Position numbers and translations under genes: made by a program. Under the pieces are notes generated by a model. That model did no database searches. It was not told the origin of the DNA and worked only from the letters and a program-made list of their open reading frames with translations. From Halomonas korlensis (lineage in GTDB: Bacteria; Pseudomonadota; Gammaproteobacteria; Pseudomonadales; Halomonadaceae), in assembly GCF_900116705.1 (NCBI RefSeq), contig NZ_FPBP01000006.1, positions 147,661 through 211,660 of the forward strand: a DNA stretch of 64,000 bases, written 5' to 3'. Below, in pieces: positions 43,492-52,694 of the stretch (position 1 is the stretch's first letter; each line of letters opens with the position of its first letter).

Positions 43492-44633
43492 CAGACAAAA
43501 CGCCGTACCGAGAAAGATCCGCGACACGCCGGCTGGTCTATGGGGGGCTGGGGGCCGTGATTTTCTTCGGCATTGGCTCTCTAATCTACGACTTCGGATT
43601 GTTCAGCTGGATGACCGGTACCAGAACAGTTCTCTCTGAATCAGAGCAGCATTTGAAAACTGCTACGCAGGCGCGTCGTCAATTGGAAGAAGAGCGCACG
43701 GCTCGTCGCGATAATCCCGACGCACCAGCCCCTGCACAGCCGACAGGTGAAGCAGGATACTTTGTGCCTCCGGGAGACGAAGAACTACCGGACGGGCCCT
43801 TTGGCGAGTCTGTCGAACGGGGCCGAGAAATCTTTCGTAATACGGGCACGAATGCAGGTGAATTCGTGGGCAACGACCTCTCTTGTGCCAATTGTCATCT
43901 CGATACCGGAAAGAGGGAAAACTCGGCGCCCATGTGGGCCGCCGCCATTCAGTATCCCGCCTTTCGGGGGAAGAACCAGATGGTCAATACCATGGAGGAC
44001 CGGGTCAATGGTTGTTTCACCTACTCAATGAACGCTCAGGACTCAGAACACGGTGATGCACCGCCACCTGGCCATCAGGTTTACAAGGACCTACAGAGCT
44101 ACTTTTACTGGCTTGCCGATGGCGCGGCGTTAAATGAGGATTTGCCGGGCCGCGGGTATCCATCAGTGGAAGAAACCGACCAAGGCTACGATTGGCAGCG
44201 CGGCCAGCAAGTCTTTACCGACAACTGCGCTGCCTGCCATGGTATCGATGGGCAAGGGCAGCAGGATCTAAACGGGCGCACTATCTTCCCACCCCTCTGG
44301 GGGCCGGGTTCGTATAACTGGGGGGCTGGTATGCATCGTATCAATACCGCTGCTGGCTTCATCCAGGCCAATATGCCTCTCGGTAAACCCAACAGTCTGA
44401 CCGACCAGGAAGCCTGGGATGTGGCGGCATACATCAATAGCTTCCCGCGCCCTGCCGATCCGCGCCAGACGGACAAGATGGATGTCAGTACGGCCGATGA
44501 GCGATTCCACGAAGGAAGCATCAATTACTATGGCGATACCCTGCACGGCGTCCTCTTGGGCGAGGGCATCACGCAGGAGAGATGGGAGCGCTTTTTACGC
44601 ACTGCCCCCTTCCACGAGCCAGGAGTGGATTGA
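43488..44633 (+). CDS. TsdA-like dihaem cytochrome c, predicted thiosulfate dehydrogenase
   Basis: A 381-residue dihaem cytochrome with an N-terminal membrane helix (about residues 18-38) and a coiled, Glu/Arg-rich linker. The first haem domain has LSCANCHLDTGKRENSAPMWAAAI and RVNGCFTYSMNA, as in TsdA, where the Cys of the second stretch is the unusual axial ligand of the active-site haem. The second haem domain has NCAACHGIDGQG. TsdA joins two thiosulfates to tetrathionate or runs in reverse. Unlike soluble periplasmic TsdA it is anchored here, and it is the last gene of the oxidase operon, so it may feed or drain the oxidase directly. Activity is inferred from motifs. Confidence 0.8.
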   Translation: MTDKTPYRERSATRRLVYGGLGAVIFFGIGSLIYDFGLFSWMTGTRTVLSESEQHLKTATQARRQLEEERTARRDNPDAPAPAQPTGEAGYFVPPGDEELPDGPFGESVERGREIFRNTGTNAGEFVGNDLSCANCHLDTGKRENSAPMWAAAIQYPAFRGKNQMVNTMEDRVNGCFTYSMNAQDSEHGDAPPPGHQVYKDLQSYFYWLADGAALNEDLPGRGYPSVEETDQGYDWQRGQQVFTDNCAACHGIDGQGQQDLNGRTIFPPLWGPGSYNWGAGMHRINTAAGFIQANMPLGKPNSLTDQEAWDVAAYINSFPRPADPRQTDKMDVSTADERFHEGSINYYGDTLHGVLLGEGITQERWERFLRTAPFHEPGVD

Positions 44634-44638
44634 AGCGC

Positions 44639-46882
44639 ATGGCAGGACAGGACCTCGAGGACACCTTCGCGTTGGCAGCCCTGCAGGAGACCGGTCGAGC
44701 CCTTTTATCCATCGATGGCCTCTGGTGTCCAAGCTGTGCCGCTGCTACTGAGCGCGTCATCCGCGCTGCGCCTGGCGTGTTCGAAGCCAGTGTCAGCTTT
44801 GCCACATCGGCGGTGCTGCTGCGCTGGGATGCTTCTGCAGCAGATCTGTCGGATATCGCGCGGCGTGTCGCCAAGCTGGGATACCGAATCGGCCCGCCGG
44901 TCGGCACCGATGAAACGGTAGCGCGTATTGATCGTGAAGTCGGGCGTCTCAGCATTCGGCTTGCTGTGGCGGTACTGTTCGGCATGTGGACCATGCTGCT
45001 TTCGCTTCTGCTGTATCTCGGCAACGATGCCGTGGTCGGAACCGAGACAGGCTGGTGGATCGCGCTGGCCGCGTCGGTCGTATCGATACCGGTTGTGATC
45101 TTCGCCGGTTGGCCCATCTTCCTTGCGGGATGGCGTACCCTGCGCACCGGCGTACCAGGCATGGACGCACTGGTCAGTCTTGGTGTGCTTGCCAGTCTGG
45201 GCCTATCTTACTGGCAGCTTACTCAGGGTCGGATAGATGTTTATTTCGACACTGCGGTAATGCTGATTGGGTTGTTGACGGTAGGACGGTTGATCGAGGT
45301 GCGCACTCTCCGCCACGCGGCTCGCGCTATCGGGGCATTGCAGGATGTGCTTCCGGAAACGGCCGTTCGCATTAGTGCAGATGGTAAGGCGAATACCGTG
45401 CCGGCCAAGGATGTGTCCGTAGGCGAGTGCATTCAGATCCAGGCAGGTCAGCGTATTCCCTTGGATGGGGAGGTGGTGTCCGGCGGCAGTCAACTTGATC
45501 GTTCCGTTTTGACCGGTGAATCGCTGCCGAACTGGGTGTCGGTGGCGTCACCCGTCGAAGCCGGTTGTATCAACCTGACCAGCGCCTTGGTAGTAAAGGT
45601 GACCCGCGGCGTGGGTGAGCGCGAGATTGACCGGATCGGAGCGCGAGTCGCTGAGGCCGCGGGCGCCAAGGGAGGTACCCAGCGTCTGGCAGACAATGTG
45701 GCGCGATTCATCGTTCCAGCAGCCCTGGTGCTGGCCTTGGTCGCCTTGCTTTTCGGCCTGCTGACCGGTGAGTCATTTCAGGATGCGTTGTTACGGGGAG
45801 TCTCGGTACTCGTCATCGCCTGTCCTTGCGCCGTCGGTATCGCAGTGCCGGTGGCCTATGTCGCCGCTGCCAGCCAGGCGGCCAGGCAAGGAATTCTGTT
45901 TCGTCATCCGGCTGCCCTCGAGGCTCTCGCAGGGGTGCGTGCCGTGTTTTTCGACAAGACAGGTACCCTCACTGCCGGACGCTTGGCGGTCTCCAGAGTG
46001 ACGTGTCATGTCTTGGACGATGCCAGGTTTGCGAACGAAGAGGCGGTGATTGCCCTGGCAGCCAAGGCGGAACTGGGCATCGATCATGCGATTGCCAGGG
46101 CCGTGAGAAAGGCTGCAGGCTTGTCACAACACGCGGTTGCAGATGACGCGTCGCCTGAGCGGTTCGAGCGTGGCGTCCGCTATCACGATGCACAGCATGG
46201 GGTGGTGCTGCTGGGGACGCGCGATTTTCTTTATCAGCAGGGGGTCGCCCAGCCGGCAACGAAAATTGCCGAGGTCGATAACGGAACCGCAATGGCGATC
46301 GAAATGGCGGTGTCGGGGAGATGGCTAGCGACTATCGAACTGGAAGACAGCATCCGTGACGACGCGGCAGAGGCTATTTTGCGCCTCCGCGAGGCCGGGA
46401 TTGCTTGTCGCATCGTCACCGGTGACAGCTGGGCGCCTGCCCAGGCAGTCGCCAGCCAGTTGGGCATAGCGTCGGATCATGTGCACGCCGGTTGTTCGCC
46501 CTCCGACAAGGCAAGCCTGGTGCGAGCCTCGACGACCTCGGTGGCGTTCGCGGGCGATGGGGTCAATGACGCACCTGCGCTCGTGGAAGCGGACGTGGGA
46601 TTGGCAGTAGCTGACGCCACGACGACGGCAACAGCGGCTGCCAGCGTCGCCGTTGCCAATGGCGGTGTGGCGCGAATCGCCGACGCCGTGCTCCTCTCCC
46701 AGCGAGCACGTACGGTGATGCGTCAGAATATGTTCTTTTCCATCGCATACAATGCGATTGGCTTGAGCCTGGCTGTTGCAGGGACTATCCCTCCGGTCGT
46801 CGCCGTGTTGGCGATGACGGCCAGTTCCCTGAGCGTCGTACTCAACGCCACTCGGCTTTCTTCGTCTCCTGCCGTGAAGTAG
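44639..46882 (+). CDS. Copper-transporting P1B-type ATPase, CcoI/FixI-like
   Basis: A 747-residue heavy-metal P-type ATPase. It has an N-terminal metal-binding domain with GLWCPSCAAATE, eight membrane helices, the metal gate CPCAVGIAVP, the phosphorylation site FFDKTGTLT and the hinge GDGVNDAPAL. The TGES loop is intact (VLTGESLP). Next to a cbb3-type oxidase it most likely delivers copper to the CuB site, the role of CcoI/FixI. The ATG at 44639 is taken as start; a TTG at 44630, overlapping the preceding stop, is also possible. Its last 41 nt overlap the convergent histidine kinase gene. Confidence 0.92.
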   Translation: MAGQDLEDTFALAALQETGRALLSIDGLWCPSCAAATERVIRAAPGVFEASVSFATSAVLLRWDASAADLSDIARRVAKLGYRIGPPVGTDETVARIDREVGRLSIRLAVAVLFGMWTMLLSLLLYLGNDAVVGTETGWWIALAASVVSIPVVIFAGWPIFLAGWRTLRTGVPGMDALVSLGVLASLGLSYWQLTQGRIDVYFDTAVMLIGLLTVGRLIEVRTLRHAARAIGALQDVLPETAVRISADGKANTVPAKDVSVGECIQIQAGQRIPLDGEVVSGGSQLDRSVLTGESLPNWVSVASPVEAGCINLTSALVVKVTRGVGEREIDRIGARVAEAAGAKGGTQRLADNVARFIVPAALVLALVALLFGLLTGESFQDALLRGVSVLVIACPCAVGIAVPVAYVAAASQAARQGILFRHPAALEALAGVRAVFFDKTGTLTAGRLAVSRVTCHVLDDARFANEEAVIALAAKAELGIDHAIARAVRKAAGLSQHAVADDASPERFERGVRYHDAQHGVVLLGTRDFLYQQGVAQPATKIAEVDNGTAMAIEMAVSGRWLATIELEDSIRDDAAEAILRLREAGIACRIVTGDSWAPAQAVASQLGIASDHVHAGCSPSDKASLVRASTTSVAFAGDGVNDAPALVEADVGLAVADATTTATAAASVAVANGGVARIADAVLLSQRARTVMRQNMFFSIAYNAIGLSLAVAGTIPPVVAVLAMTASSLSVVLNATRLSSSPAVK

Positions 46883-48239
46883 ACAGCCTAGGTTGACGCT
46901 TCTCGCCGGTGCCACGCCCGGGCAGCGATATACAGGCTTGCAGTCCGCCGTCGGGGGGCCTTGAAAAGCTGAGTTCTCCTTCGAAGCGCTCGGCGATGGC
47001 AGAGACGATGGCGAGCCCCAGACCACTGCCGTGATGCTGACTTGCGCGCCAGAATCGTTCGGTGAGATTTTCCAGAGTAGCGTCCTCAACCCAGGGGCCC
47101 GGATTTCTGACACACACATTGACCCGCGGTGATAACTCAAGCTCGCCCTCCTGCCATGAGGCCTCGACGGCTATCGGTTCATCCGAGCCACTGTGTCGCA
47201 AGGCGTTATCGATAAGGTTGCGAAGGGCTGCTACCGCTAACTCGCGGGGCATGCCCAACTCGGTGCCAGGTAATGGCCCCTGTACGTGAACTCGGTCCGT
47301 TTGTGCCGGCGGTCCTGCATCACGGACTGCCAATGCGATGACCTCTTTTATCGTGCAGGCCTCACCGTCTTCAAACGTTAACCGCCCCTCTACCCGAGCC
47401 AACAACAAGAGTTGTTCCAAGGTACGCACCAAGCGTGCAACTCCTTCCTCGGCACGGTTCAATGCGTTCTTTGCAGCGTCACCGTCCACTCGTCTCGCGA
47501 CCTGGAGATGGGTTTTTATTGCTGTCAGGGGGGTGCGGAGCTCATGCGCGGCGTCACTGGTAAAACGCTGCTCACGTACCATTGCCTGGCGGACTCTAAT
47601 CAATAACGTGTTGAGTGTACCAATCAAGGGACGCAATTCGTTTGGCGTGCCCTGAAGGCTGAGGGGCTCCAACGCGTCCGGATGGCGTTGGGCCAAGGCG
47701 TCACGCAGACGTGCGAGCGGTTTCAGCCCACGCAGTATCCCGAACCATAGTGCGATCATGCTGCCCATGAGAGCCGCCAGGAAGGGGACGACGGCGACCT
47801 TGATGACATCGCGCAACAGAATGTCGCGCTCATCCATACGATCGGCAGTGGTGATGGTGAGGCCGTCGTGTTGATAGGTGAAGACTCGCCAGGTCGTGCC
47901 GGCTTCTTCGCGATAGGAATAACCAGACGAACCAGGAGCGAGAACGGTATCCATCTCGGAGTGGGTGCGGGCGATGACCTCACCGCGTGGCGAATGGACC
48001 TGGCATGCCAAGCCTTCTATAGGAGGTATGGACAGCGCCGTGCGATCAACTTGATCCCAGACATCCGTTGGAAGTTGTTCCAGAAGACCGGCAACCATTC
48101 GTGCTGACTGGGCGAGGCGTTTATCCAATGTCTGTTCTACCTGCGCATGCAGGTCGCGTAGTTGCCAGGCGGCTGCCAGTCCCCACAGTATTGCCAGTGT
48201 CAGTCCTAGCGTCAGTAATAGGCGGGACCTGAGACTCAT
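46842..48239 (-). CDS. Sensor histidine kinase, QseC-like
   Basis: A 465-residue membrane kinase. Two helices (about residues 8-27 and 148-170) flank a periplasmic domain of about 120 residues, followed by a HAMP-like linker, the H-box SDAAHELRTPLTAIKTH, the N-box LRNLIDNALRHSG and the G2-box GSGLGLAIV. The G1 region reads RNPGPWV instead of the usual D-x-G-x-G, a variation seen in QseC-like kinases. The start overlaps the response regulator stop by ATGA. Its 3' end overlaps the copper ATPase gene on the other strand. The signal is unknown; copper or periplasmic thiol state would fit the neighbours. Confidence 0.9.
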   Translation of the reverse strand: MSLRSRLLLTLGLTLAILWGLAAAWQLRDLHAQVEQTLDKRLAQSARMVAGLLEQLPTDVWDQVDRTALSIPPIEGLACQVHSPRGEVIARTHSEMDTVLAPGSSGYSYREEAGTTWRVFTYQHDGLTITTADRMDERDILLRDVIKVAVVPFLAALMGSMIALWFGILRGLKPLARLRDALAQRHPDALEPLSLQGTPNELRPLIGTLNTLLIRVRQAMVREQRFTSDAAHELRTPLTAIKTHLQVARRVDGDAAKNALNRAEEGVARLVRTLEQLLLLARVEGRLTFEDGEACTIKEVIALAVRDAGPPAQTDRVHVQGPLPGTELGMPRELAVAALRNLIDNALRHSGSDEPIAVEASWQEGELELSPRVNVCVRNPGPWVEDATLENLTERFWRASQHHGSGLGLAIVSAIAERFEGELSFSRPPDGGLQACISLPGRGTGEKRQPRLSTSRQETKKAEWR

Positions 48240-48922
48240 CGTATATCCGGGGGTTGGATAGCGCGGGGATCGCCGAGGCGGTAGCCGAGACCTCTTACCG
48301 TCTCCACCACACCCGGTCCCAGCTTGCGTCGCAGATGGTGAATATGAACGTTCAGCGCATTACTCTCCACTTCATCGCTCATACCGTACAGCCGGTCCTT
48401 GATCTGATCGACGGATAGTATGCTGCGAGGAGACTGCAGAAAGACTTCAAGTAACATCAACTCACGGCGCGGCAGCGAAATGGGCTGATCGTCAAACGTG
48501 ACGCTGCGGGAGGTGGGGTCTAGGCGCAAACGCCCATGCGCGATGACAGGGGTCGACCGGCCCGCGGAACGCCGCAAGAGAGCATGAAGCCTTGCCACCA
48601 GTTCATCGAGGTCGAAGGGCTTGGTCAGGTAGTCATCGGCGCCGGCTTCCAGGCCCGCCACCCGGTCCGGCACGGCGTCCCGAGCGGTCAGTATGAGTAC
48701 CGGGACATCCTGTTGCCTGGCTCGCCACTGCTTGAGCAAAACAAGCCCATTACCATCCGGCAGTCCAAGATCCAGAATCACCACATCGCTGGAAACGATG
48801 CTCATGGCGGCGCGTGCTTCGTCAAGGGTGGCGACATGATCCACGACGAAGCCATAAACGTTCAGCCCTGTCTGGATGCCTGAGGCGACCAAGGAGTCGT
48901 CTTCGATCAGAAGTACATGCAT
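48236..48922 (-). CDS. OmpR/QseB-family response regulator
   Basis: A 228-residue response regulator. The receiver domain has the acidic pair DD near residue 8, the phospho-acceptor Asp in VVILDLGLPDGNG and the Lys of DDYLTKPFDLDELVAR. The C-terminal winged helix has RELMLLEVFLQSP and NALNVHIHHLRRKLG followed by VRGLGYRL. It is the first gene of a two-gene unit with the kinase. Targets probably include the dsb or oxidase genes close by, but no operator could be identified. Confidence 0.94.
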   Translation of the reverse strand: MHVLLIEDDSLVASGIQTGLNVYGFVVDHVATLDEARAAMSIVSSDVVILDLGLPDGNGLVLLKQWRARQQDVPVLILTARDAVPDRVAGLEAGADDYLTKPFDLDELVARLHALLRRSAGRSTPVIAHGRLRLDPTSRSVTFDDQPISLPRRELMLLEVFLQSPRSILSVDQIKDRLYGMSDEVESNALNVHIHHLRRKLGPGVVETVRGLGYRLGDPRAIQPPDIR

Positions 48923-49037
48923 GGTGCCTGCTCCATGAGGGGGGCAACATACTAATCATCGTTCATTAAGCCAGCATTAGCGCGTCCTGGATGGCATGAC
49001 AATTCATGTCAGCTGTATGCATGGGGACATTGTGGCG

Positions 49038-49793
49038 TTATGGGGAAGAACCTCCCATCATTTCTGTTAATCGATCATCTCTTGGCAGCCCCTGTACCAC
49101 TTCAACCCTATCGCCGACCTGATAGAAAGTACTCGGAGTGGCCTGTAAACCATATTCCTGCATCAATTCGTGGTTTTCATAGAGGGTCTGCTCGACCTCG
49201 GAAGTGAACGGCCCGTCGATAGGTGGCGTATCGCCTTGATTGTGGTCATGAAGCGCTTCTTCCGGTGCCTCGGAGGAGAGAATCGCCATGGCTTTTTGTG
49301 GGCTATCCTGCTGGAGGATGCCTACCAGGATGTGGCGTAGCTGAACCTTTCCGGCCTCGACCCATGGTCGGGTCTCCTCCCATAGCTGTTGACAGAACGG
49401 GCAGTTGGGGTCCGTGAAGGTATAGACAATGTGGGGAGCATCGGGGTCACCATCGAGCACCCAATGACTCTCTTGCAGATCGGCCCAGGTCGCTGCGTCT
49501 TGCGGGCCTCGCACCAAGGAGCTCAGGGGGTCGCTCGATAGGTTATTACCCTCGGCATCGACGAGGTTGCCTACTACCGCATGCTCGCCATCGCTTGTCA
49601 GGTAAATGGCCACTTCCTGGCTCTGATAACTGGCGGCATAGCCGGTGAGGCCACTGGGCGCCTCGAAGCTGCCATGGATGGTCAACCCTTGCTCGGCGAT
49701 TGCTTGTACAGGCGCGGGCCAATCCTCTGCAACCGCATTGGGAAGGCCTCCCGTCATCAGGGCCATGGCAAGGGGGACAAATCGAAGGGGCAT
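49038..49793 (-). CDS. dsbG: Thiol:disulfide interchange protein DsbG
   Basis: A 251-residue periplasmic DsbC/DsbG-type protein. Signal peptide (MPLRFVPLAMALMTGGLPNAVA), N-terminal dimerisation domain (to about residue 80), and a thioredoxin domain with the active site DPNCPFCQQLW and cis-Pro loop ATPSTFY. The Thr before the cis-Pro is a DsbG feature, while CPFC differs from E. coli DsbG's CPYC by one residue. DsbG reduces sulfenylated single cysteines of periplasmic enzymes and is kept reduced by DsbD, which is encoded two genes upstream. A good AAGGAG site precedes the ATG. Confidence 0.88.
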   Translation of the reverse strand: MPLRFVPLAMALMTGGLPNAVAEDWPAPVQAIAEQGLTIHGSFEAPSGLTGYAASYQSQEVAIYLTSDGEHAVVGNLVDAEGNNLSSDPLSSLVRGPQDAATWADLQESHWVLDGDPDAPHIVYTFTDPNCPFCQQLWEETRPWVEAGKVQLRHILVGILQQDSPQKAMAILSSEAPEEALHDHNQGDTPPIDGPFTSEVEQTLYENHELMQEYGLQATPSTFYQVGDRVEVVQGLPRDDRLTEMMGGSSP

Positions 49794-49822
49794 CGCAACA
49801 ATCTCCTTAGGGTAGCGTCGGG

Positions 49823-50644
49823 TCAGCGCAGGGGTTCGAGCCCGCGTTCAAGCGTGGCGCGTGACAACTCGCCAAAATGCGTATCAACAAGCTGTCCTTC
49901 TGCGTCGTAGAAAAGGGTTGTCGGCATGGCCATGGCGCCGGTTTGCTCGCCTACCGCCAGTTCCGGGTCGAGCAAGACATTGGCCAGGGACAATGATTCC
50001 GCTTGAAGGTAGCGTTCGATGCGAGCGCTATCTTCGCCCTGGTTAACGAATACGAAGGTGATGTCCTTTTCGTCTTGCTGGACGGCTTCGAATACGGGCA
50101 TTTCGCGACGGCATGGGGGGCACCAGGTCGCCCAAAGATTCACGACCAGCGGCTTGGCTTCTGTCTGTGAGAGGCCACTGAGAGAGATCGGCTCGCCATC
50201 CATCGTCCATAGCGGTGTTTCCGGTATGGGACGGGATTGCTCGTCGAGCAGAACCAGACTTCCCGCCGTTAGGCCCCAGGTCATGATCCCGGCGCCAAGG
50301 GCATAGCTCAGCGGTTTCCGCTGCTTCGGCGAACGCCATAATGCCCAGGCAACCCATGCAAGCCCAAAAAGCAGGCCGCCAATAACATCGAAACCGCCGT
50401 CGCGAATGTCCACCATGGCGAGAAGCCCGTCGTAGGCCTCATGGTAGCGGACGACGAAAACCAGCCGTGCACCTGCCACAGAAACCAGCAGTACGTTAAA
50501 CAGGGTGTCACTGACGGCGGTTTTGTATCGTCGTCCCACGAAAGCACCCACAATTAGGGCAATCGCCAACGCGAACATGATCAACAACTGGCTCAGGCTT
50601 ATTCCCACCGGACCGATAGCCAGACTCTGGTTCAGTGTGCTCAA
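49823..50644 (-). CDS. Fusion of Lgt-like membrane domain and TlpA-type thioredoxin
   Basis: A 273-residue protein. The N-terminal half has four or so membrane helices with GARLVFVVRYHEAYDGLLAM and IRDGGFDVIGGLLFG, resembling prolipoprotein diacylglyceryl transferase (Lgt), but it is much shorter and lacks the full catalytic set. The C-terminal half is a TlpA/ResA-like thioredoxin domain with NLWATWCPPCRREMP and the cis-Pro loop AMPTTLFY. The active site should face the periplasm. It is coupled by ATGA to dsbD and followed by dsbG, so it probably takes electrons from DsbD and hands them to cytochromes or copper centres. Confidence 0.85.
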   Translation of the reverse strand: MSTLNQSLAIGPVGISLSQLLIMFALAIALIVGAFVGRRYKTAVSDTLFNVLLVSVAGARLVFVVRYHEAYDGLLAMVDIRDGGFDVIGGLLFGLAWVAWALWRSPKQRKPLSYALGAGIMTWGLTAGSLVLLDEQSRPIPETPLWTMDGEPISLSGLSQTEAKPLVVNLWATWCPPCRREMPVFEAVQQDEKDITFVFVNQGEDSARIERYLQAESLSLANVLLDPELAVGEQTGAMAMPTTLFYDAEGQLVDTHFGELSRATLERGLEPLR

Positions 50645-52509
50645 GGGTTTTGCTCCTCTTTAGTGGATGTCTGAGAGTCAGGCATCAGACCGGCGTGTTC
50701 CAGATTGGCGAGAAATTCCTCAGCGTTTAATTCACCAATGATGCGCTGCCCCCGGCGCTCCTCTCCGTCGGGGCCAAACAGCATGATGGTAGGGGGCCCC
50801 AGGATGCCGAATGCCTTCATGATTTCCCGGTCATTCGCGGAGTTGTCGGTAACATCAGGCTGAAGACGAGTGACATCATTCAGGGCCTGTTGAACATCGG
50901 CGTCTCCGAATACCTCGCGCTCGATAACTTTGCAGGAAATACACCAGTCGGCGGTGAAATCGACCATTGTCCATTCCCCGCGTGCGCTGGCCTGCTGAAT
51001 GCTGTCCTGTAGCTTCTCCAGGGTCTCGACTTCTTTGAACTCCAGCGTTGCCGTTTCAGCCGCTTGGGCGTTGGTTGCATTGCCCTGTAAAAACCTCAGA
51101 GGTTGACGGAGGTCTTGGCTGCCGCCGGCGGCTCCAATGATCCAGACCATGCCCCATAGCCCGATGACGAGCGCCATGCTACGGCTGATCAGAGCCCTAG
51201 AGGGCAGTGCTGTTTTTGCTGCCACATGCCATAGAGCCAGGGCGAAACCGATCGCCAGAACACCCCACAAGCCGAGCATTACCGGGGTTGGCAGGATTCG
51301 TTCAGCAAACCATATCGCCATGCCCAGCATCACGAAGCCGAACAGGATTCTGACTTTTATCATCCAGGGGCCTGGCCGGGGCAGGAGGCGGGGGCCTATC
51401 AGCCCAACCAGTAACAGGGGTGCGCCCATTCCCAGGCCGAGGAACAGCAGGGCAAGACCGCCTTGCAAGACGTCTCCACTATCGGCGATATACAGAAGGG
51501 CTCCAGCGAGAGGGGCCGTCATGCAAGGCCCCACGAGCAAGGCCGACAGCGCCCCCATGATGGCGGCGCTAGCCATTCTCCCGCCTTGTTGCTGTTGTTG
51601 GAGCCGATCGAGTCGATGGCGTAAAAAGGCCGGAAGCTCCATTTCGAACAACCCGAACATTGCCATGGCCAGGGCAACAAAGAGACCGGCAAATATGCCG
51701 ATGAAGACGGGGTTCTGGAACAGCATCTGAAGATTCGCTCCCGCCAGCGCTGCTGCGACCCCGAGAAGGGCATAGGTCAGGGCCATCGGGATAACGAATG
51801 CCAATGACAAAAGTAAGCCGCGACCCGGTTGGCGGCTACCCCCGATGATCAGGCTCGACAGGATCGGCACCATGGGTAACACACAGGGCGTAAAGGTCAA
51901 AAGCAGTCCCATGCCGAAAAAGGCGGCAAGGGTCCACAGTGTATTGCTGGAGGCTAAAGAGGCAGCAAGGCGCTGATCATCTGCCATTGAATCATTGACA
52001 GCGGCAGCGCTTGGAGCACTTTGGGAAGAAGACAAGCTGTCGGGCAGGGACGCGGCTGTCGATTGATTGGTATTTCCTGACAAGTCGGCAAGCGTCACGG
52101 TCTGGCGCTGGGGCGGATAGCACAGGCCGGCCTTGGCGCATCCTTGCCAACTCAGTTCGAGACGCTGCGCTTCTTGGGGGTCGAGGCGTACTTCAACGCT
52201 GTCATAGTAGACTTGAGACTCACCGAAAAACTCGTCGGTGATGAGTTCCCCTTCTGGCAAGGCGGGTCCCGCAATGGAGGAGGATTCGCCTTCGATGTTG
52301 AGACGATGTCGATATAAATAGTACCCATCGGCGATATCCCAGCGGAGCACAATGTCCCCACCTTCTCTGGAAGCAGTGAGGTGAAAGGCTTCATCCACGG
52401 GAAGAAACTCTTCCTCGCCTGCTTGTAAAGTCGAAGTGAAAACTAGGAGAAGCGTAGTAAGAATTGCCAATACATAGGGAGGCAATCGATGAAGCTTATA
52501 AACTTGCAT
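50641..52509 (-). CDS. dsbD: Thiol:disulfide interchange protein DsbD
   Basis: A 622-residue inner-membrane reductant conductor. The signal peptide is followed by the N-terminal immunoglobulin-like domain with WQGCAKAGLCYPP (redox pair), then eight membrane helices with the pair in FTPCVLPMVPILSSLIIGG and LVGPCMTAPLAGALLYI. The C-terminal thioredoxin domain has FTADWCISCKVIER. All three redox pairs of DsbD are intact. It draws electrons from cytoplasmic thioredoxin to supply the TlpA-like protein and DsbG encoded after it. The start at 52509 has GGAG at good distance; an ATG ten codons upstream lacks one. It is divergent from the L,D-transpeptidase gene. Confidence 0.95.
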   Translation of the reverse strand: MQVYKLHRLPPYVLAILTTLLLVFTSTLQAGEEEFLPVDEAFHLTASREGGDIVLRWDIADGYYLYRHRLNIEGESSSIAGPALPEGELITDEFFGESQVYYDSVEVRLDPQEAQRLELSWQGCAKAGLCYPPQRQTVTLADLSGNTNQSTAASLPDSLSSSQSAPSAAAVNDSMADDQRLAASLASSNTLWTLAAFFGMGLLLTFTPCVLPMVPILSSLIIGGSRQPGRGLLLSLAFVIPMALTYALLGVAAALAGANLQMLFQNPVFIGIFAGLFVALAMAMFGLFEMELPAFLRHRLDRLQQQQQGGRMASAAIMGALSALLVGPCMTAPLAGALLYIADSGDVLQGGLALLFLGLGMGAPLLLVGLIGPRLLPRPGPWMIKVRILFGFVMLGMAIWFAERILPTPVMLGLWGVLAIGFALALWHVAAKTALPSRALISRSMALVIGLWGMVWIIGAAGGSQDLRQPLRFLQGNATNAQAAETATLEFKEVETLEKLQDSIQQASARGEWTMVDFTADWCISCKVIEREVFGDADVQQALNDVTRLQPDVTDNSANDREIMKAFGILGPPTIMLFGPDGEERRGQRIIGELNAEEFLANLEHAGLMPDSQTSTKEEQNP

Positions 52510-52694
52510 ATAGCTGCTCCAGCCAGTTGGATGCAGCATTATGGAAGCGTGACATTAACTGAGCATTAGTGGTTAAAAGTTTTTTAAAGAGCATTTTTTG
52601 GCTTGTTGTCTGCCAAGTTTATATCTCTTTACCAGTTGAAAAAAGATAAATAATCGTGAATACTGCGCTTGTTTTTTGGTCATGCGGAGCTGTT

